DNA from: JAITWN01 sp050486285
GTDB lineage: Bacteria; Pseudomonadota; Gammaproteobacteria; SZUA-140
DNA: 64,000 bases
NCBI GenBank assembly: GCA_050486285.1
Contig: JBJHCZ010000012.1
Coordinates: 14,401-78,400, forward strand
Direction of reading: 5' to 3'
In this document: positions 1 through 8,505 of the stretch, piece after piece
How positions within the stretch are numbered: the first letter of the stretch is position 1
How the letters are laid out: every line of letters begins with the position of its first letter
The notes under the pieces: generated by a model
Seen by the model: only the letters and a program-made list of their open reading frames with translations
Database searches by the model: none
What the model was told of the DNA's origin: nothing
Made by a program: the position numbers and the translations under genes

Positions 1-796
1 AGTCGGCTACCAGGATCAGATCGAGCTTTCCATCGTGCGCGGCACGCTGCGCGAGGCCGGCTTCGAGGATGCCGTCGTGCAGTCCTTCGGTACCCCGCGC
101 GACGTGCTGATCCGGCTGGCCCCGCGCGAGGGCATGAGCGATGTCGACCTGTCGAACGACGTGCTCGATGCGCTCAGGGCCGGCCCGAAGGGCGATACCG
201 TCGATCTGCGCCGCATCGAGTTCGTCGGCCCGCAGGTCGGCAAGGAACTCGCCGAGGACGGCGGGCTGGCCGTGCTCTACGCGCTGATCGGCATCCTGAT
301 CTACGTGACACTGCGCTTCGAGAAACGCTTTTCGGTCGGCGCGGTACTCGCGCTGGTCCACGACGTCACCATCACGGTCGGCATCTTCGCGCTGCTGCAG
401 CTGGATTTCGACCTGACGGTGCTCGCCGCGCTGCTGGCGGTGATCGGCTACTCGCTGAACGACACCATCGTCGTCTATGACCGCATTCGCGAGAATTTCC
501 GCAAGATGCGCAAGGGCGAAACGGAGCATATTATCAATGCCTCGATCAACAGCATGCTGGCGCGTACGATCGTGACCTCGTTGACGACGCTGCTGGTGCT
601 GTTCGCGCTGTTCTTCCTCGGCGGCGAGATCATTCGCAATTTTGCGCTGGCGCTGATCATCGGCATCGTCGTCGGCACCTATTCGTCGATCTATATTGCC
701 AGCGCGCTGACGCTCGCGCTCGGCGTCAGCAAGGCCGACCTGATGCCGGTGCAGAAGGAAGGGGTCAGCAACGAAGAGGCCGACGGTCGGCCCTAG
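1..796 (+). CDS. secF: Protein translocase subunit SecF (5' truncated)
   Basis: Inner-membrane subunit of the SecDF complex, which uses the proton motive force to help Sec-dependent export. The reading frame runs in from the window edge, so the N-terminal transmembrane helix and part of the first periplasmic domain are missing; about 264 codons remain of a usual 300-320. Visible are the end of the periplasmic domain, the family motif around VIGYSLNDTIVVYDRIREN in the membrane core, and the last helices (FALALIIGIVVGTYSSIY). SecD would be expected just upstream. The TAG stop at 794-796 lies inside the left arm of a 26-bp inverted repeat, so the end of the gene is set by that element. Confidence 0.95.
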   Translation, partial: VGYQDQIELSIVRGTLREAGFEDAVVQSFGTPRDVLIRLAPREGMSDVDLSNDVLDALRAGPKGDTVDLRRIEFVGPQVGKELAEDGGLAVLYALIGILIYVTLRFEKRFSVGAVLALVHDVTITVGIFALLQLDFDLTVLAALLAVIGYSLNDTIVVYDRIRENFRKMRKGETEHIINASINSMLARTIVTSLTTLLVLFALFFLGGEIIRNFALALIIGIVVGTYSSIYIASALTLALGVSKADLMPVQKEGVSNEEADGRP

Positions 797-900
797 GGAA
801 CAATGGGGTCAGAGTCGTTTGATCGAAATTGCATCAGTCNNNNNNNNNNCGGTTTTGATGTTTCCGGTTAACACACGACTCTGACCCCATTGTTCCCTAG
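793..900. repeat. GGGGTC-family inverted repeat (REP-like) with assembly gap
   Basis: Perfect 26-bp arms at 793-818 and 875-900 (core CAATGGGGTCAGAGTCG) enclose about 56 bp that include the N run. Both converging genes end inside the arms: secF with TAG at 794-796 and the GGDEF gene with TAG (minus) at 899-897. The left arm plus its inner flank matches the element at 62876-62947 over about 24 bp. The structure resembles REP/BIME elements mobilised by RAYT (Y1 tyrosine) transposases; that assignment is inference. Confidence 0.85.
840..849. other. Assembly gap (10 N)
   Basis: Ten Ns lie in the loop of the inverted repeat 793-900. Ten is a common placeholder length, so the true missing sequence may be longer. 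The break falls where a repeated hairpin would defeat short-read assembly. Confidence 0.95.
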
Positions 901-2405
901 CGCGTAGCGGTCTCGCCCGCTTCCTGCTGGGCCAGTTCGACGCGGTTGCGGCCCATGCGCTTGGCCTGGTACAGCGCCTTGTCGGCGCGCTCGATCAGGC
1001 TGCTCGGCGTCTCGCCGGGTTTGTACAGCGAGATGCCGGCGGAGAAGGTCGGCATCGGCATTGTCCGGTCCTCGATCTGCCAGACGCTTTCCGCATTGCG
1101 CTTGCCGACCTTTTCCAGCGCCCGCAGCGCGCCGGTCCGGTCGGTGTTCGGCAGCAGCACCGCGAATTCCTCGCCGCCGTAACGCGCGACCATATCGTGA
1201 TGGCGGAAGATCGACAGCACGTTCGACGAGAAATTGCGTAGCACCTCGTCGCCGGCGGCGTGTCCGTACTTGTCGTTGATGGCCTTGAAGCTGTCCATGT
1301 CGATCAGCGCGAGCGACAGCGGAGAACCGTAGCGCTGCACGCGCGCGACCTCGTCCTCGAGCCTGCGCAGGAAGGCGCGCCGATTGGGCAGGTCGGTCAG
1401 TTCGTCGGTCAGGCTCAGGATGTGGACCCGGGTCAGTTCCTCGTTCAGGTGCTGGCCTTCGGTCTCGATCAGTTGCAGGTACTTGCTCGCCGCCTCGAGC
1501 TTGTGCGCGAGCGCGTGATGCCCCTCGCGCAGCTTGCCGACCTCGTTGACCAGCGTCCGCTTGAGGCCCTCGAGCTCCTCGGTGTTGTCGGTGCGGCGCA
1601 GCGTCTCATGCTCGACCTCGAGCAGCACCCCGAACTTCTCGTTCTGCTTGATGACCTCGTTGACCTGGCGCGCCAGCGTCTCCTGGATCTGCTGGATGCG
1701 CTCGCGTTTCTCGTTGAGGTGCTTGCGATAGCTGTGATCGACGCGCTGGTCGTAGTCGTCCTCGCCGGACTCGTACTCGATCGCTTCCGGCAGTTCCGTT
1801 GCTTCAGGCGCCGATACGATCGGATGAACCTCAGGCGTCGCTGCGGCGGGGATGATCTCGACCGACGGTGGTGGCGGCGGTGGCGGTGGTGGGGAAGCTG
1901 CCGCTGCGCCGGTCCTCGCAGAGGCCGGCGAGGTCGGGGCTTCCGGCAGCAGGCCGCGGTCGGCGCCGGCCAGCGCCTGGATATGACGCTGGAGGCTGTC
2001 GAGTTCGCTGCGGCGCGGGGTCTCGGTGAGGCGCAGTTGCAACATGCGCAGTTCGAGGGATTCCGCGGAGCCGGCCGGCACGCGGCGCGACCACGCCTCG
2101 AGCAGCGAGCGCAGCAGGGTCAGGCTGGTGCCGCGGGTCTCCGTGACCTCGCTTTCATAGGCCTCGAGGATGTCCTGGATATGTCGGCAGATTGCGTCGC
2201 CGGTGGGGGTCTGGCGAAGGTCCGCCAGCAGGTTGAGTATCCTGGGAATGAGGGGGGCGCCCGGGCCGATCAGGGGTGAGTCAGTCAAGTCACTGTCCCG
2301 CTTATAATATTTCTCATATTGGGCCGCCCCGGACAGCGCGTCGGTCGAGCTTCTCCCACTGGCCGGAAGCTTATCACACGTGACTGTCAAATAACAGACG
2401 CCCAT
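897..2405 (-). CDS. GGDEF-domain protein, probable diguanylate cyclase
   Basis: Likely makes cyclic di-GMP from two GTP. The 502-residue protein has a helical N-terminal part, a run of nine prolines near residue 175-185, a long charged coiled-coil region (about 220-345) and a C-terminal GGDEF domain (about 345-485). The active-site loop reads RYGGEEF, with the metal/substrate motif DSFKAINDKYGHAAGDE before it. An RxxD inhibitory site (RHHD) lies five residues upstream of GGEEF, so product inhibition is expected. No transmembrane segment or signal peptide is evident. The start is uncertain: ATG at 2405 gives the longest form, but a TTG at 2288 begins the part that looks like a folded domain. 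The stop codon lies in the repeat element at 875-900. Confidence 0.88.
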   Translation of the reverse strand: MGVCYLTVTCDKLPASGRSSTDALSGAAQYEKYYKRDSDLTDSPLIGPGAPLIPRILNLLADLRQTPTGDAICRHIQDILEAYESEVTETRGTSLTLLRSLLEAWSRRVPAGSAESLELRMLQLRLTETPRRSELDSLQRHIQALAGADRGLLPEAPTSPASARTGAAAASPPPPPPPPPSVEIIPAAATPEVHPIVSAPEATELPEAIEYESGEDDYDQRVDHSYRKHLNEKRERIQQIQETLARQVNEVIKQNEKFGVLLEVEHETLRRTDNTEELEGLKRTLVNEVGKLREGHHALAHKLEAASKYLQLIETEGQHLNEELTRVHILSLTDELTDLPNRRAFLRRLEDEVARVQRYGSPLSLALIDMDSFKAINDKYGHAAGDEVLRNFSSNVLSIFRHHDMVARYGGEEFAVLLPNTDRTGALRALEKVGKRNAESVWQIEDRTMPMPTFSAGISLYKPGETPSSLIERADKALYQAKRMGRNRVELAQQEAGETATR

Positions 2406-2585
2406 TTGGGGTATTTTTTATTTATCGAATAGAATCAATATATTGACTCGGTGTGACGTGTCCCCGACGGTTGTCGACGACGGCAGGGTCGCGGTGGCCG
2501 CCGGTAGGCGGCTGGCGGCGTTATCATGTAGACTTGTGCGCTTTCCGTGCATTGCACGGACACCCTGCCGCTGGAAGGACATCTA

Positions 2586-3842
2586 ATGTTTCAATCCGAC
2601 ATGAAGATCGCGGGATTCGACGACGAGCTGTGGGCGGCGATCGAGGGCGAGACCCGTCGCCAGGAACAGCACATCGAGCTGATCGCGTCCGAGAACTACG
2701 CGAGCCCGCGCGTGCTCGAGGCCCAGGGCACGGTACTGACCAACAAGTATGCCGAGGGTTACCCCGGCAAGCGTTATTACGGCGGCTGCCAGTACGTCGA
2801 CATCGCCGAGCGCCTCGCGATCGAGCGCGCCCGCGAGCTGTTCGGCGCCGAATACGTCAACGTGCAGCCGCATTCCGGTTCGCAGGCCAATGCCGCGGTC
2901 TATATGGCGTTGCTCAAGCCCGGCGACACGATCCTCGGCATGAGCCTCGCGCACGGCGGTCACCTGACGCATGGCGCCAAGGTCAATTTCTCGGGCCAGC
3001 TCTATCACGCGGTACAGTACGGTCTGAATCCCGACAGCGGCGAGATCGATTACGAGCAGGTCGAGGCGCTCGCGCGCGAGCATCGGCCGAAGATGATCGT
3101 CGCCGGCTTCAGCGCCTATTCACGCGTCGTCGACTGGCAGCGCTTCCGCGACATCGCCGACCGCATCGGCGCGCTGCTGTTCGTCGACATGGCCCATGTC
3201 GCCGGTCTGGTTGCGGCCGGCTGTTACCCGAGCCCGGTGCAGATCGCCGATGTCACGACCTCGACGACGCACAAGACGCTGCGCGGTCCGCGCGGCGGCA
3301 TCATCCTCGCCCGCGCCAACGAGGAGATCGCGAAGAAGCTGAACTCGATGGTGTTCCCGGGATCGCAGGGCGGTCCGCTGATGCACGTGATCGCGGCGAA
3401 GGCAGTGGCCTTCAAGGAGGCGCTGGCGCCGGAGTTCCGCGACTACCAGCGACGGGTCGTCGCCAATGCGCGCGCGATGGCTGCGCGCATGCAGGAACGC
3501 GGCTACCGCATCGTCTCCGGCGGCACCGACAACCACCTGTTTCTCGTCGATCTGATCGACAAGGACATCACCGGCAAGGAGGCCGACCAGGCCCTCGATG
3601 CCGCCCATATCACCGTCAACAAGAACAGCGTGCCGAACGACCCGCGCTCGCCGTTCGTGACCAGCGGCATCCGCATCGGCACCCCGGCGGTGACGACGCG
3701 CGGCTTCGGCGAGGCCGAGGTACGCGAGCTCGCCGGCTGGATCTGCGACATCCTCGACCGGCCGGGCGACGAGGCCGTCATCGCCCGGGTGCGCGGGCAG
3801 GTGCTGGCGATCTGTGAGCGCTTCCCGGTCTACGCGCGCTGA
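2586..3842 (+). CDS. glyA: Serine hydroxymethyltransferase
   Basis: PLP enzyme converting serine and tetrahydrofolate to glycine and 5,10-methylene-THF, the main source of one-carbon units. The 418-residue length matches E. coli GlyA (417). The N-terminus MFQSDMKIAGFDDELW aligns with the family, and the ATG at 2586 follows an AAGGA ribosome site, so an upstream in-frame ATG at 2547 is not used. Folate/PLP motifs IELIASENYAS, NVQPHSGSQAN and the PLP lysine in TTSTTHKTLRGPRGG (Lys230) are intact. It heads a co-directional run into nrdR and the riboflavin genes. Confidence 0.98.
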   Translation: MFQSDMKIAGFDDELWAAIEGETRRQEQHIELIASENYASPRVLEAQGTVLTNKYAEGYPGKRYYGGCQYVDIAERLAIERARELFGAEYVNVQPHSGSQANAAVYMALLKPGDTILGMSLAHGGHLTHGAKVNFSGQLYHAVQYGLNPDSGEIDYEQVEALAREHRPKMIVAGFSAYSRVVDWQRFRDIADRIGALLFVDMAHVAGLVAAGCYPSPVQIADVTTSTTHKTLRGPRGGIILARANEEIAKKLNSMVFPGSQGGPLMHVIAAKAVAFKEALAPEFRDYQRRVVANARAMAARMQERGYRIVSGGTDNHLFLVDLIDKDITGKEADQALDAAHITVNKNSVPNDPRSPFVTSGIRIGTPAVTTRGFGEAEVRELAGWICDILDRPGDEAVIARVRGQVLAICERFPVYAR

Positions 3843-3873
3843 CGACGCGCCCTGCCGCGGGCGCTGAACGCCG

Positions 3874-4389
3874 ATGCGCTGCCCGTTCTGCGGTGAGGGC
3901 GACACCCGCGTCATCGATTCGCGGCTCGCCAACGAGGGCGCGTCGATCCGGCGCCGGCGCGAGTGCAGCGCCTGTTCCGAACGCTTCACGACCTTCGAGA
4001 CCGCCGAGCTGGTCTATCCCCATATCGTCAAGCATGACGGCACGCGCGAGCCGTTCAACGAGGACAAGCTGCGTCACGGCATGCTGCGCGCGCTCGAGAA
4101 GCGGCCGGTCGACATCGAGCACATCGAGTCGGCAATCGATCGCATCAAGCATCGGCTGCATGTCTCCGGCGAACGCGAGATCCGCTCGCGCACGCTCGGC
4201 GAGTGGGTGATGGACGAACTGCGCGATCTCGACGAGGTCGCCTACATCCGCTTCGCATCGGTCTATCGCCGCTTCCAGGACGTCAATGCGTTTCGCGAGG
4301 AGATCGAGCGCCTGCAGAACGAGGCCTCGCCGGAGCTGAAGAAACGACAGATCTCGTTGCTCGAGCCCGGCGAAAAGGACGAGCCATGA
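3874..4389 (+). CDS. nrdR: Transcriptional repressor NrdR
   Basis: Zinc-ribbon plus ATP-cone regulator that represses ribonucleotide reductase genes when dATP is high. The zinc ribbon has Cys3/Cys6 and Cys31/Cys34, followed by a basic RRRREC stretch and the ATP cone (about 49-139, starting VKHDGTREPFNEDKL). Length (171) is slightly above the family norm of about 150-160 because of a short charged tail. The stop overlaps the ribD start (ATGA at 4386-4389), so translation is coupled. The order glyA-nrdR-ribD is common in proteobacteria. Confidence 0.97.
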   Translation: MRCPFCGEGDTRVIDSRLANEGASIRRRRECSACSERFTTFETAELVYPHIVKHDGTREPFNEDKLRHGMLRALEKRPVDIEHIESAIDRIKHRLHVSGEREIRSRTLGEWVMDELRDLDEVAYIRFASVYRRFQDVNAFREEIERLQNEASPELKKRQISLLEPGEKDEP

Positions 4390-5534
4390 GCGATGCCGGC
4401 GATCGCGCCTGGATGGCGCGCGCGCTGGCGCTGGCGGCGCGCGGGCTGTATACGACGGACCCGAACCCGCGCGTCGGCTGCGTACTGGTGCGCGACGGTG
4501 AGGTCGTCGGCGAGGGGTTTCATGAGGTCGCCGGCGGTCCGCACGCCGAGGCCGTCGCGCTGCAGGCCGCCGGCGGGCGCGCCGCCGGCGCGACGGCCTA
4601 TGTGACGCTGGAGCCCTGTCGACATCATGGCCGCACGCCGCCCTGTACCGATGCGCTGATCGCGGCCGGCGTGCGCCGTGTCGTCGCGGCGATGGGCGAT
4701 CCGGATCCGCGCACCGCCGGGGCCGGCTTCGCGCAGCTGCGCGCGGCCGGAATCGCGGTCGATACCGGGCTGCTCATCGCAGAGGCCGAAGCGCTGAATG
4801 CGGGCTTCGTATCGCGTCATCGCCGCGGGCGGCCGTTCGTGCGCTGCAAGCTCGGCATGACGCTCGACGGTCGCACCGCGACCGCGAGCGGCGAGAGCCG
4901 CTGGATCACCTCGGCGGCGGCGCGCCGTGACGTGCAGCGGCTGCGCGCGCGCAGTTCCGCGATACTGACCGGCATCGGGACCGTGCTGACCGACGATCCG
5001 TCACTGACGGTGCGCGTCGACGAACTGTTCGCCGGCGGCGATGCAGGCGGCTTCGATGACGCGCGCATTCGCCAACCGCTGCGCGTGGTCGCGGACAGCG
5101 GTCTGCGCATCGCGGCATCGGCGCGGGTATTGTCGCAAGCGGGACCGACGCTGATCGCGACCGCCGTGTCCGGCGGCCGCGCGGATCTCGACGGCGTCGA
5201 GGTCTGCCGGATCGATGCCGATGCGCGCGGGCGGGTCGATCCCGCAGCCTTGCTGGCCTTTTTGGCCGGGCGTCAGGTCAATGAGTTACTATTGGAGGCC
5301 GGTCCGACGCTGTGCGGCGCGTTCATTGCCGCGGGCCTGGTCGATGAGCTGGTGCTGTACCTGGCGCCGAAACTGCTCGGTGATACAGCGCGCGGTCTGT
5401 TCACGCTGCCGGGGCTCGAGCGGCTCGACCAGGCAGTCGGGTTGAAGATCATCGATGTCAGGGCCGTCGGGGATGATTGGCGGATCACCGCGCGACCGAT
5501 CCGCCAGGAGTCATCTGAATGTTCACGGGGATAG
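4386..5534 (+). CDS. ribD: Bifunctional riboflavin deaminase/reductase RibD
   Basis: Catalyses the second and third steps of riboflavin synthesis: deamination of the pyrimidine made from GTP, then NADPH-dependent reduction of the ribose. The N-terminal cytidine-deaminase-type domain has the zinc site His53-Ala-Glu55 and Cys78/Cys87 in EPCRHHGRTPPC. The C-terminal reductase domain (about 145-375) has KLGMTLDGRTAT and GESRWITS. The start is the ATG overlapping the nrdR stop; the in-frame extension further upstream lies within nrdR and is not real. Its last 16 bp overlap ribE. Confidence 0.97.
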   Translation: MSDAGDRAWMARALALAARGLYTTDPNPRVGCVLVRDGEVVGEGFHEVAGGPHAEAVALQAAGGRAAGATAYVTLEPCRHHGRTPPCTDALIAAGVRRVVAAMGDPDPRTAGAGFAQLRAAGIAVDTGLLIAEAEALNAGFVSRHRRGRPFVRCKLGMTLDGRTATASGESRWITSAAARRDVQRLRARSSAILTGIGTVLTDDPSLTVRVDELFAGGDAGGFDDARIRQPLRVVADSGLRIAASARVLSQAGPTLIATAVSGGRADLDGVEVCRIDADARGRVDPAALLAFLAGRQVNELLLEAGPTLCGAFIAAGLVDELVLYLAPKLLGDTARGLFTLPGLERLDQAVGLKIIDVRAVGDDWRITARPIRQESSECSRG

Positions 5535-6178
5535 TCGAAGCGGTCGGGAAGGTCGTGTCGCTCGAGGCGCGCGGCGGGGATCGGCGTATCTTCGTCGACG
5601 CCGGCGGACTTGCGATGACCGATGCGCGGCTCGGCGAGAGCATTGCGATCAACGGCGTGTGCCTGACCGTCGTCGCGCTCGACGGCCAGGCCTTCGCCGC
5701 CGATGTATCGCTGGAGACGCTGGCGTGCACGACGCTCGGGACGCTCGCGGCCGGGTCGCGCATCAATCTCGAACGCGCGCTGCTGCCGACGACGCGGCTC
5801 GGCGGGCATCTGGTCAGCGGTCATGTCGACGGCGTCGGCGAGGTGCGGCGGATCACCGAGGCGGCGCGCTCGCGGGAGATCGTGATCGAGGCGCCGGCCG
5901 CGCTGGCGCATTATATCGCGGCCAAGGGCTCGGTCTGCGTCGACGGCGTCAGCCTGACCGCCAACGTTGTCGATGGCGCGGCATTTTCGGTCAATATCAT
6001 CCCGCACACATGGGAGCGGACGATCATCGGCGAATGGCGGGCGGGCAGCCGGGTCAACATCGAGGTCGACGTGATCGCCCGCTATCTCGAGCGCCTGCTC
6101 GCGGATCAGGCGGAGACGCCGCGCGGCATCGATCCCGCGTTTCTGAAAGAACACGGATATCTCAACGATGGCAGATAG
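5519..6178 (+). CDS. ribE: Riboflavin synthase, alpha subunit
   Basis: Dismutates two 6,7-dimethyl-8-ribityllumazines into riboflavin and the pyrimidine precursor. Two tandem lumazine-binding repeats are visible, the first opening MFTGIVEAVGKV and the second centred on GHLVSGHVDGVGEV with SLTAN further on. The 219-residue length is normal. It overlaps the end of ribD and is followed by a 153-bp gap holding a long hairpin element before ribBA. Confidence 0.97.
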   Translation: MFTGIVEAVGKVVSLEARGGDRRIFVDAGGLAMTDARLGESIAINGVCLTVVALDGQAFAADVSLETLACTTLGTLAAGSRINLERALLPTTRLGGHLVSGHVDGVGEVRRITEAARSREIVIEAPAALAHYIAAKGSVCVDGVSLTANVVDGAAFSVNIIPHTWERTIIGEWRAGSRVNIEVDVIARYLERLLADQAETPRGIDPAFLKEHGYLNDGR

Positions 6179-6313
6179 CCGCCTGTCGAGAGGGTCCGGC
6201 GAGTTTGCTCCGCGAATGGCTCGCCTCGCTGCCGCTGCGCGGCACCCTTCGGGCTCCGGCGAGGCTGCGCTTGACTTCGCTGCGCAAACTCGCCGGCCCC
6301 TCTCGACAGGCGG
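6179..6313. repeat. Long imperfect hairpin element between ribE and ribBA
   Basis: Arms of 30 bp at 6179-6208 and 6284-6313 match at 29 of 30 positions and enclose 75 bp that contain further copies of TCCGGCGAG. The whole 135-bp segment could fold as one hairpin. It is not an FMN riboswitch: the conserved RFN segments are absent. No T-tract follows, so it is not an obvious terminator. A MITE-like repeat or an mRNA-stability/attenuation structure in the rib operon are both possible. Confidence 0.8.
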
Positions 6314-6331
6314 ACAGGGGGGCAGTCAGTG

Positions 6332-7486
6332 ATGGATGCACGCAAGGATGATATGGACGCCAGCGACGATTTCACGTTCAATACGACCGCCGAGCTGATC
6401 GAGGAGATCCGCTACGGGCGCATGGTCGTGCTCGTCGATGACGAGGATCGCGAGAACGAGGGCGACCTGATCATGGCCGCCGCCTGCGTGCGCCCCGAGG
6501 ACATCAATTTCATGGCGCGCTACGGCCGCGGCCTGATCTGCCTGACGCTGACGCGCGAGCGCTGCGAGCAACTGCGCCTGCCGCTGATGGTCAGCGAGAC
6601 CAATGCGCGTCACCAGACCAATTTCACGCTGTCGATCGAGGCGGCAGAGGGCGTGACCACCGGCATCTCGGCGGCCGACCGCGCGACGACGATCCGCGCG
6701 GCGGTGCAGCCCGGCGCGAAACCGTCGGACATCGTCCAGCCGGGACATATCTTCCCGCTGATGTCGCAGCCGGGGGGCGTACTCGCGCGCGCGGGACACA
6801 CCGAGGCCGGCAGCGACCTCGCCCGCCTCGCCGGCTTTGAGCCGGCGGCCGTCATCGTCGAGATTCTCGACGAGGAGGGCGGCATGGCGCGGCGGCCGGA
6901 GTTGATGCGCTTCGCGCGCAGCCACGGGCTCAAGATCGGCACGGTCGCCGACCTGATCAGCCATCGCATGCGTCACGAGAAGACCGTCGAGATGGTCGCC
7001 GAATGCGGCCTGCCGACCGCGTTCGGCGATTTCCGCCTCAAGGCCTGGCACGATACCGCCGGCGATCGCCTGCATTTCGCGCTGGTGCGCGGCGCGATCG
7101 ACGGCGACGAGCCGGTGCTGGTGCGCGTCCATATCGAGGATCGGCTCTATGACACGCTGAACGCGACCTTCCACGAGACCAGCTGGAGTTTGCATGCGGC
7201 GATGCAGCGGATCGCTGAGGATCCGCGCGGCGGCGTGCTGGTGCTGCTGCGCGGCGGCGACGACGACGCCGGCCTGGTGCGCCGCATCCGCAATCACGAG
7301 CTGCACGAGCGCGGCATCCACTTTCCGCAGACCTCGCCGGCCGCCGAGCTGCGCAGCTACGGCGTCGCCGCGCAGATCCTCGCCGACCTCGGCGTGCACC
7401 GGATGCGCGTGCTCGGTTCGCCGATCAAGCTCTACGGGCTGTCGGGATTCGGCCTCGAGATCGTCGAGTATCTGCCCGGGACATAG
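6332..7486 (+). CDS. ribB: 3,4-dihydroxy-2-butanone-4-phosphate synthase with degenerate GTP cyclohydrolase II domain (RibBX-type)
   Basis: The N-terminal half makes the four-carbon unit for lumazine from ribulose 5-phosphate: the acidic loop DDEDRENEGD, RHQTNFTLS, TGISAADR and GHIFPL are intact. The C-terminal half (about 210-384) aligns with GTP cyclohydrolase II (LVRVH, then LHERGI and the nucleotide region) but lacks the zinc cysteines. Where the family has C-x10-C-x-C, this protein reads IEDRLYDTLNATFHETS. It is therefore predicted inactive as RibA, and a separate RibA should exist elsewhere. The start is ATG 6332 behind a GGGGGG-rich ribosome site; GTG at 6329 is an alternative. Confidence 0.93.
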   Translation: MDARKDDMDASDDFTFNTTAELIEEIRYGRMVVLVDDEDRENEGDLIMAAACVRPEDINFMARYGRGLICLTLTRERCEQLRLPLMVSETNARHQTNFTLSIEAAEGVTTGISAADRATTIRAAVQPGAKPSDIVQPGHIFPLMSQPGGVLARAGHTEAGSDLARLAGFEPAAVIVEILDEEGGMARRPELMRFARSHGLKIGTVADLISHRMRHEKTVEMVAECGLPTAFGDFRLKAWHDTAGDRLHFALVRGAIDGDEPVLVRVHIEDRLYDTLNATFHETSWSLHAAMQRIAEDPRGGVLVLLRGGDDDAGLVRRIRNHELHERGIHFPQTSPAAELRSYGVAAQILADLGVHRMRVLGSPIKLYGLSGFGLEIVEYLPGT

Positions 7487-7541
7487 CCGCCGGAGCGGCC
7501 GTGCGCTAGAATAGCTCTTTTGAACAGGGAATGAACCGGTA

Positions 7542-8018
7542 ATGGCTGGTATCCGACTCATCGAGGGCGCTTTCGCGGCCGACGGCGCGCGTTTCGCGCT
7601 GGTCGCCTCGCGTTTCAACAGTTTCATCGTCGACCAGCTGGTCGCCGGCGCGACCGACACGCTGCGCCGTCACGGCGTCGCCGAGGATGCGATCACGCTG
7701 GTGCGCGTGCCGGGCGCGTTCGAGCTGCCGCTGGTGGTCCGTCGCCTCGCCAACAGCCGCCGCTATGACGCGGTCGTCGCGCTCGGCGCGGTGATCCGCG
7801 GCGGCACCCCGCACTTCGATTATGTCGCCGGCTCCTGTGTCCGCGGCCTGGCCGAGGTCAATCTTTCCTGTGACATCCCGGTCGCCTTCGGCGTGCTGAC
7901 CGTCGACACCATCGAGCAGGCGATCGAGCGCGCCGGGACCAAGGCCGGCAACAAGGGCGCCGAGGCGGCGCTCGGCGCCCTCGAGATGGTCAGCCTGCTG
8001 CGCAAGCTCGAGGGCTGA
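7542..8018 (+). CDS. ribH: 6,7-dimethyl-8-ribityllumazine synthase
   Basis: Condenses the ribitylamino-pyrimidine with the RibB product to form lumazine, the substrate of RibE. The 158-residue protein has the usual motifs ALVASRFNSFIVDQL, VRVPGAFELP, ALGAVIRGGTPHFDYV and the late PVAFGVLTVDT with the catalytic-loop histidine in GGTPHF. It forms icosahedral or pentameric assemblies in this family. It lies 55 bp after ribBA and 31 bp before nusB, the classic ribH-nusB arrangement. Confidence 0.97.
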   Translation: MAGIRLIEGAFAADGARFALVASRFNSFIVDQLVAGATDTLRRHGVAEDAITLVRVPGAFELPLVVRRLANSRRYDAVVALGAVIRGGTPHFDYVAGSCVRGLAEVNLSCDIPVAFGVLTVDTIEQAIERAGTKAGNKGAEAALGALEMVSLLRKLEG

Positions 8019-8049
8019 GCGCGCTCCGGCACGCTTCTTCGCCAGAATC

Positions 8050-8505
8050 ATGAAAGGACAGCAGACCAATCGCGCTCGCCGCCGGGCGCGTCTGTGCCTC
8101 GTGCAGGCGCTGTATCAGTGGCAGCTCACCGGCCACGACGCCGGCGCGATCGATCCCCAGTACTACATCGATGAGGGCGAGGGTCCGGTCGATCGCGTAT
8201 TCTTCGATGCCGTGCTGCGCGAGATCCTCGAACGCGTCGACGAACTCGACGAACTGCTGATCCCGCTGCTCGATCGTTCGCTCACCGAGGTCGATCCGGT
8301 CGAGCGCGCGGTGCTTCGTCTCGGCGCCTGCGAGCTGCGCTTCCATCCCGAGATCCCGTTTCGCGTCGTCATCAACGAGGCAGTCGAACTCGCGAAGGTG
8401 TTCGGCGCGCATCATGGTCATCGCTACGTCAACGGCATCCTCGACAGGCTCGCCGAACGTCTCCGTGCCGAGGAGGTCGCCATCGTGCACAGGGACAAAT
8501 CCTGA
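8050..8505 (+). CDS. nusB: Transcription antitermination factor NusB
   Basis: Binds boxA RNA with NusE (S10) in rRNA antitermination complexes. The 151-residue all-helical protein has the N-terminal arginine-rich RNA-binding patch (RARRRARLCLVQALYQWQL), the EVDPVERAVLRLGACEL core and the C-terminal RVVINEAVELAKVFG...YVNGILD block. Its stop (8503-8505) overlaps the proposed CTG start of thiL by two bases. Confidence 0.97.
   Translation: MKGQQTNRARRRARLCLVQALYQWQLTGHDAGAIDPQYYIDEGEGPVDRVFFDAVLREILERVDELDELLIPLLDRSLTEVDPVERAVLRLGACELRFHPEIPFRVVINEAVELAKVFGAHHGHRYVNGILDRLAERLRAEEVAIVHRDKS

Noticed and set aside
6179..6331. FMN riboswitch upstream of ribBA
   Set aside because: Tempting because of the strong hairpin and rib genes, but none of the conserved RFN box segments is present.
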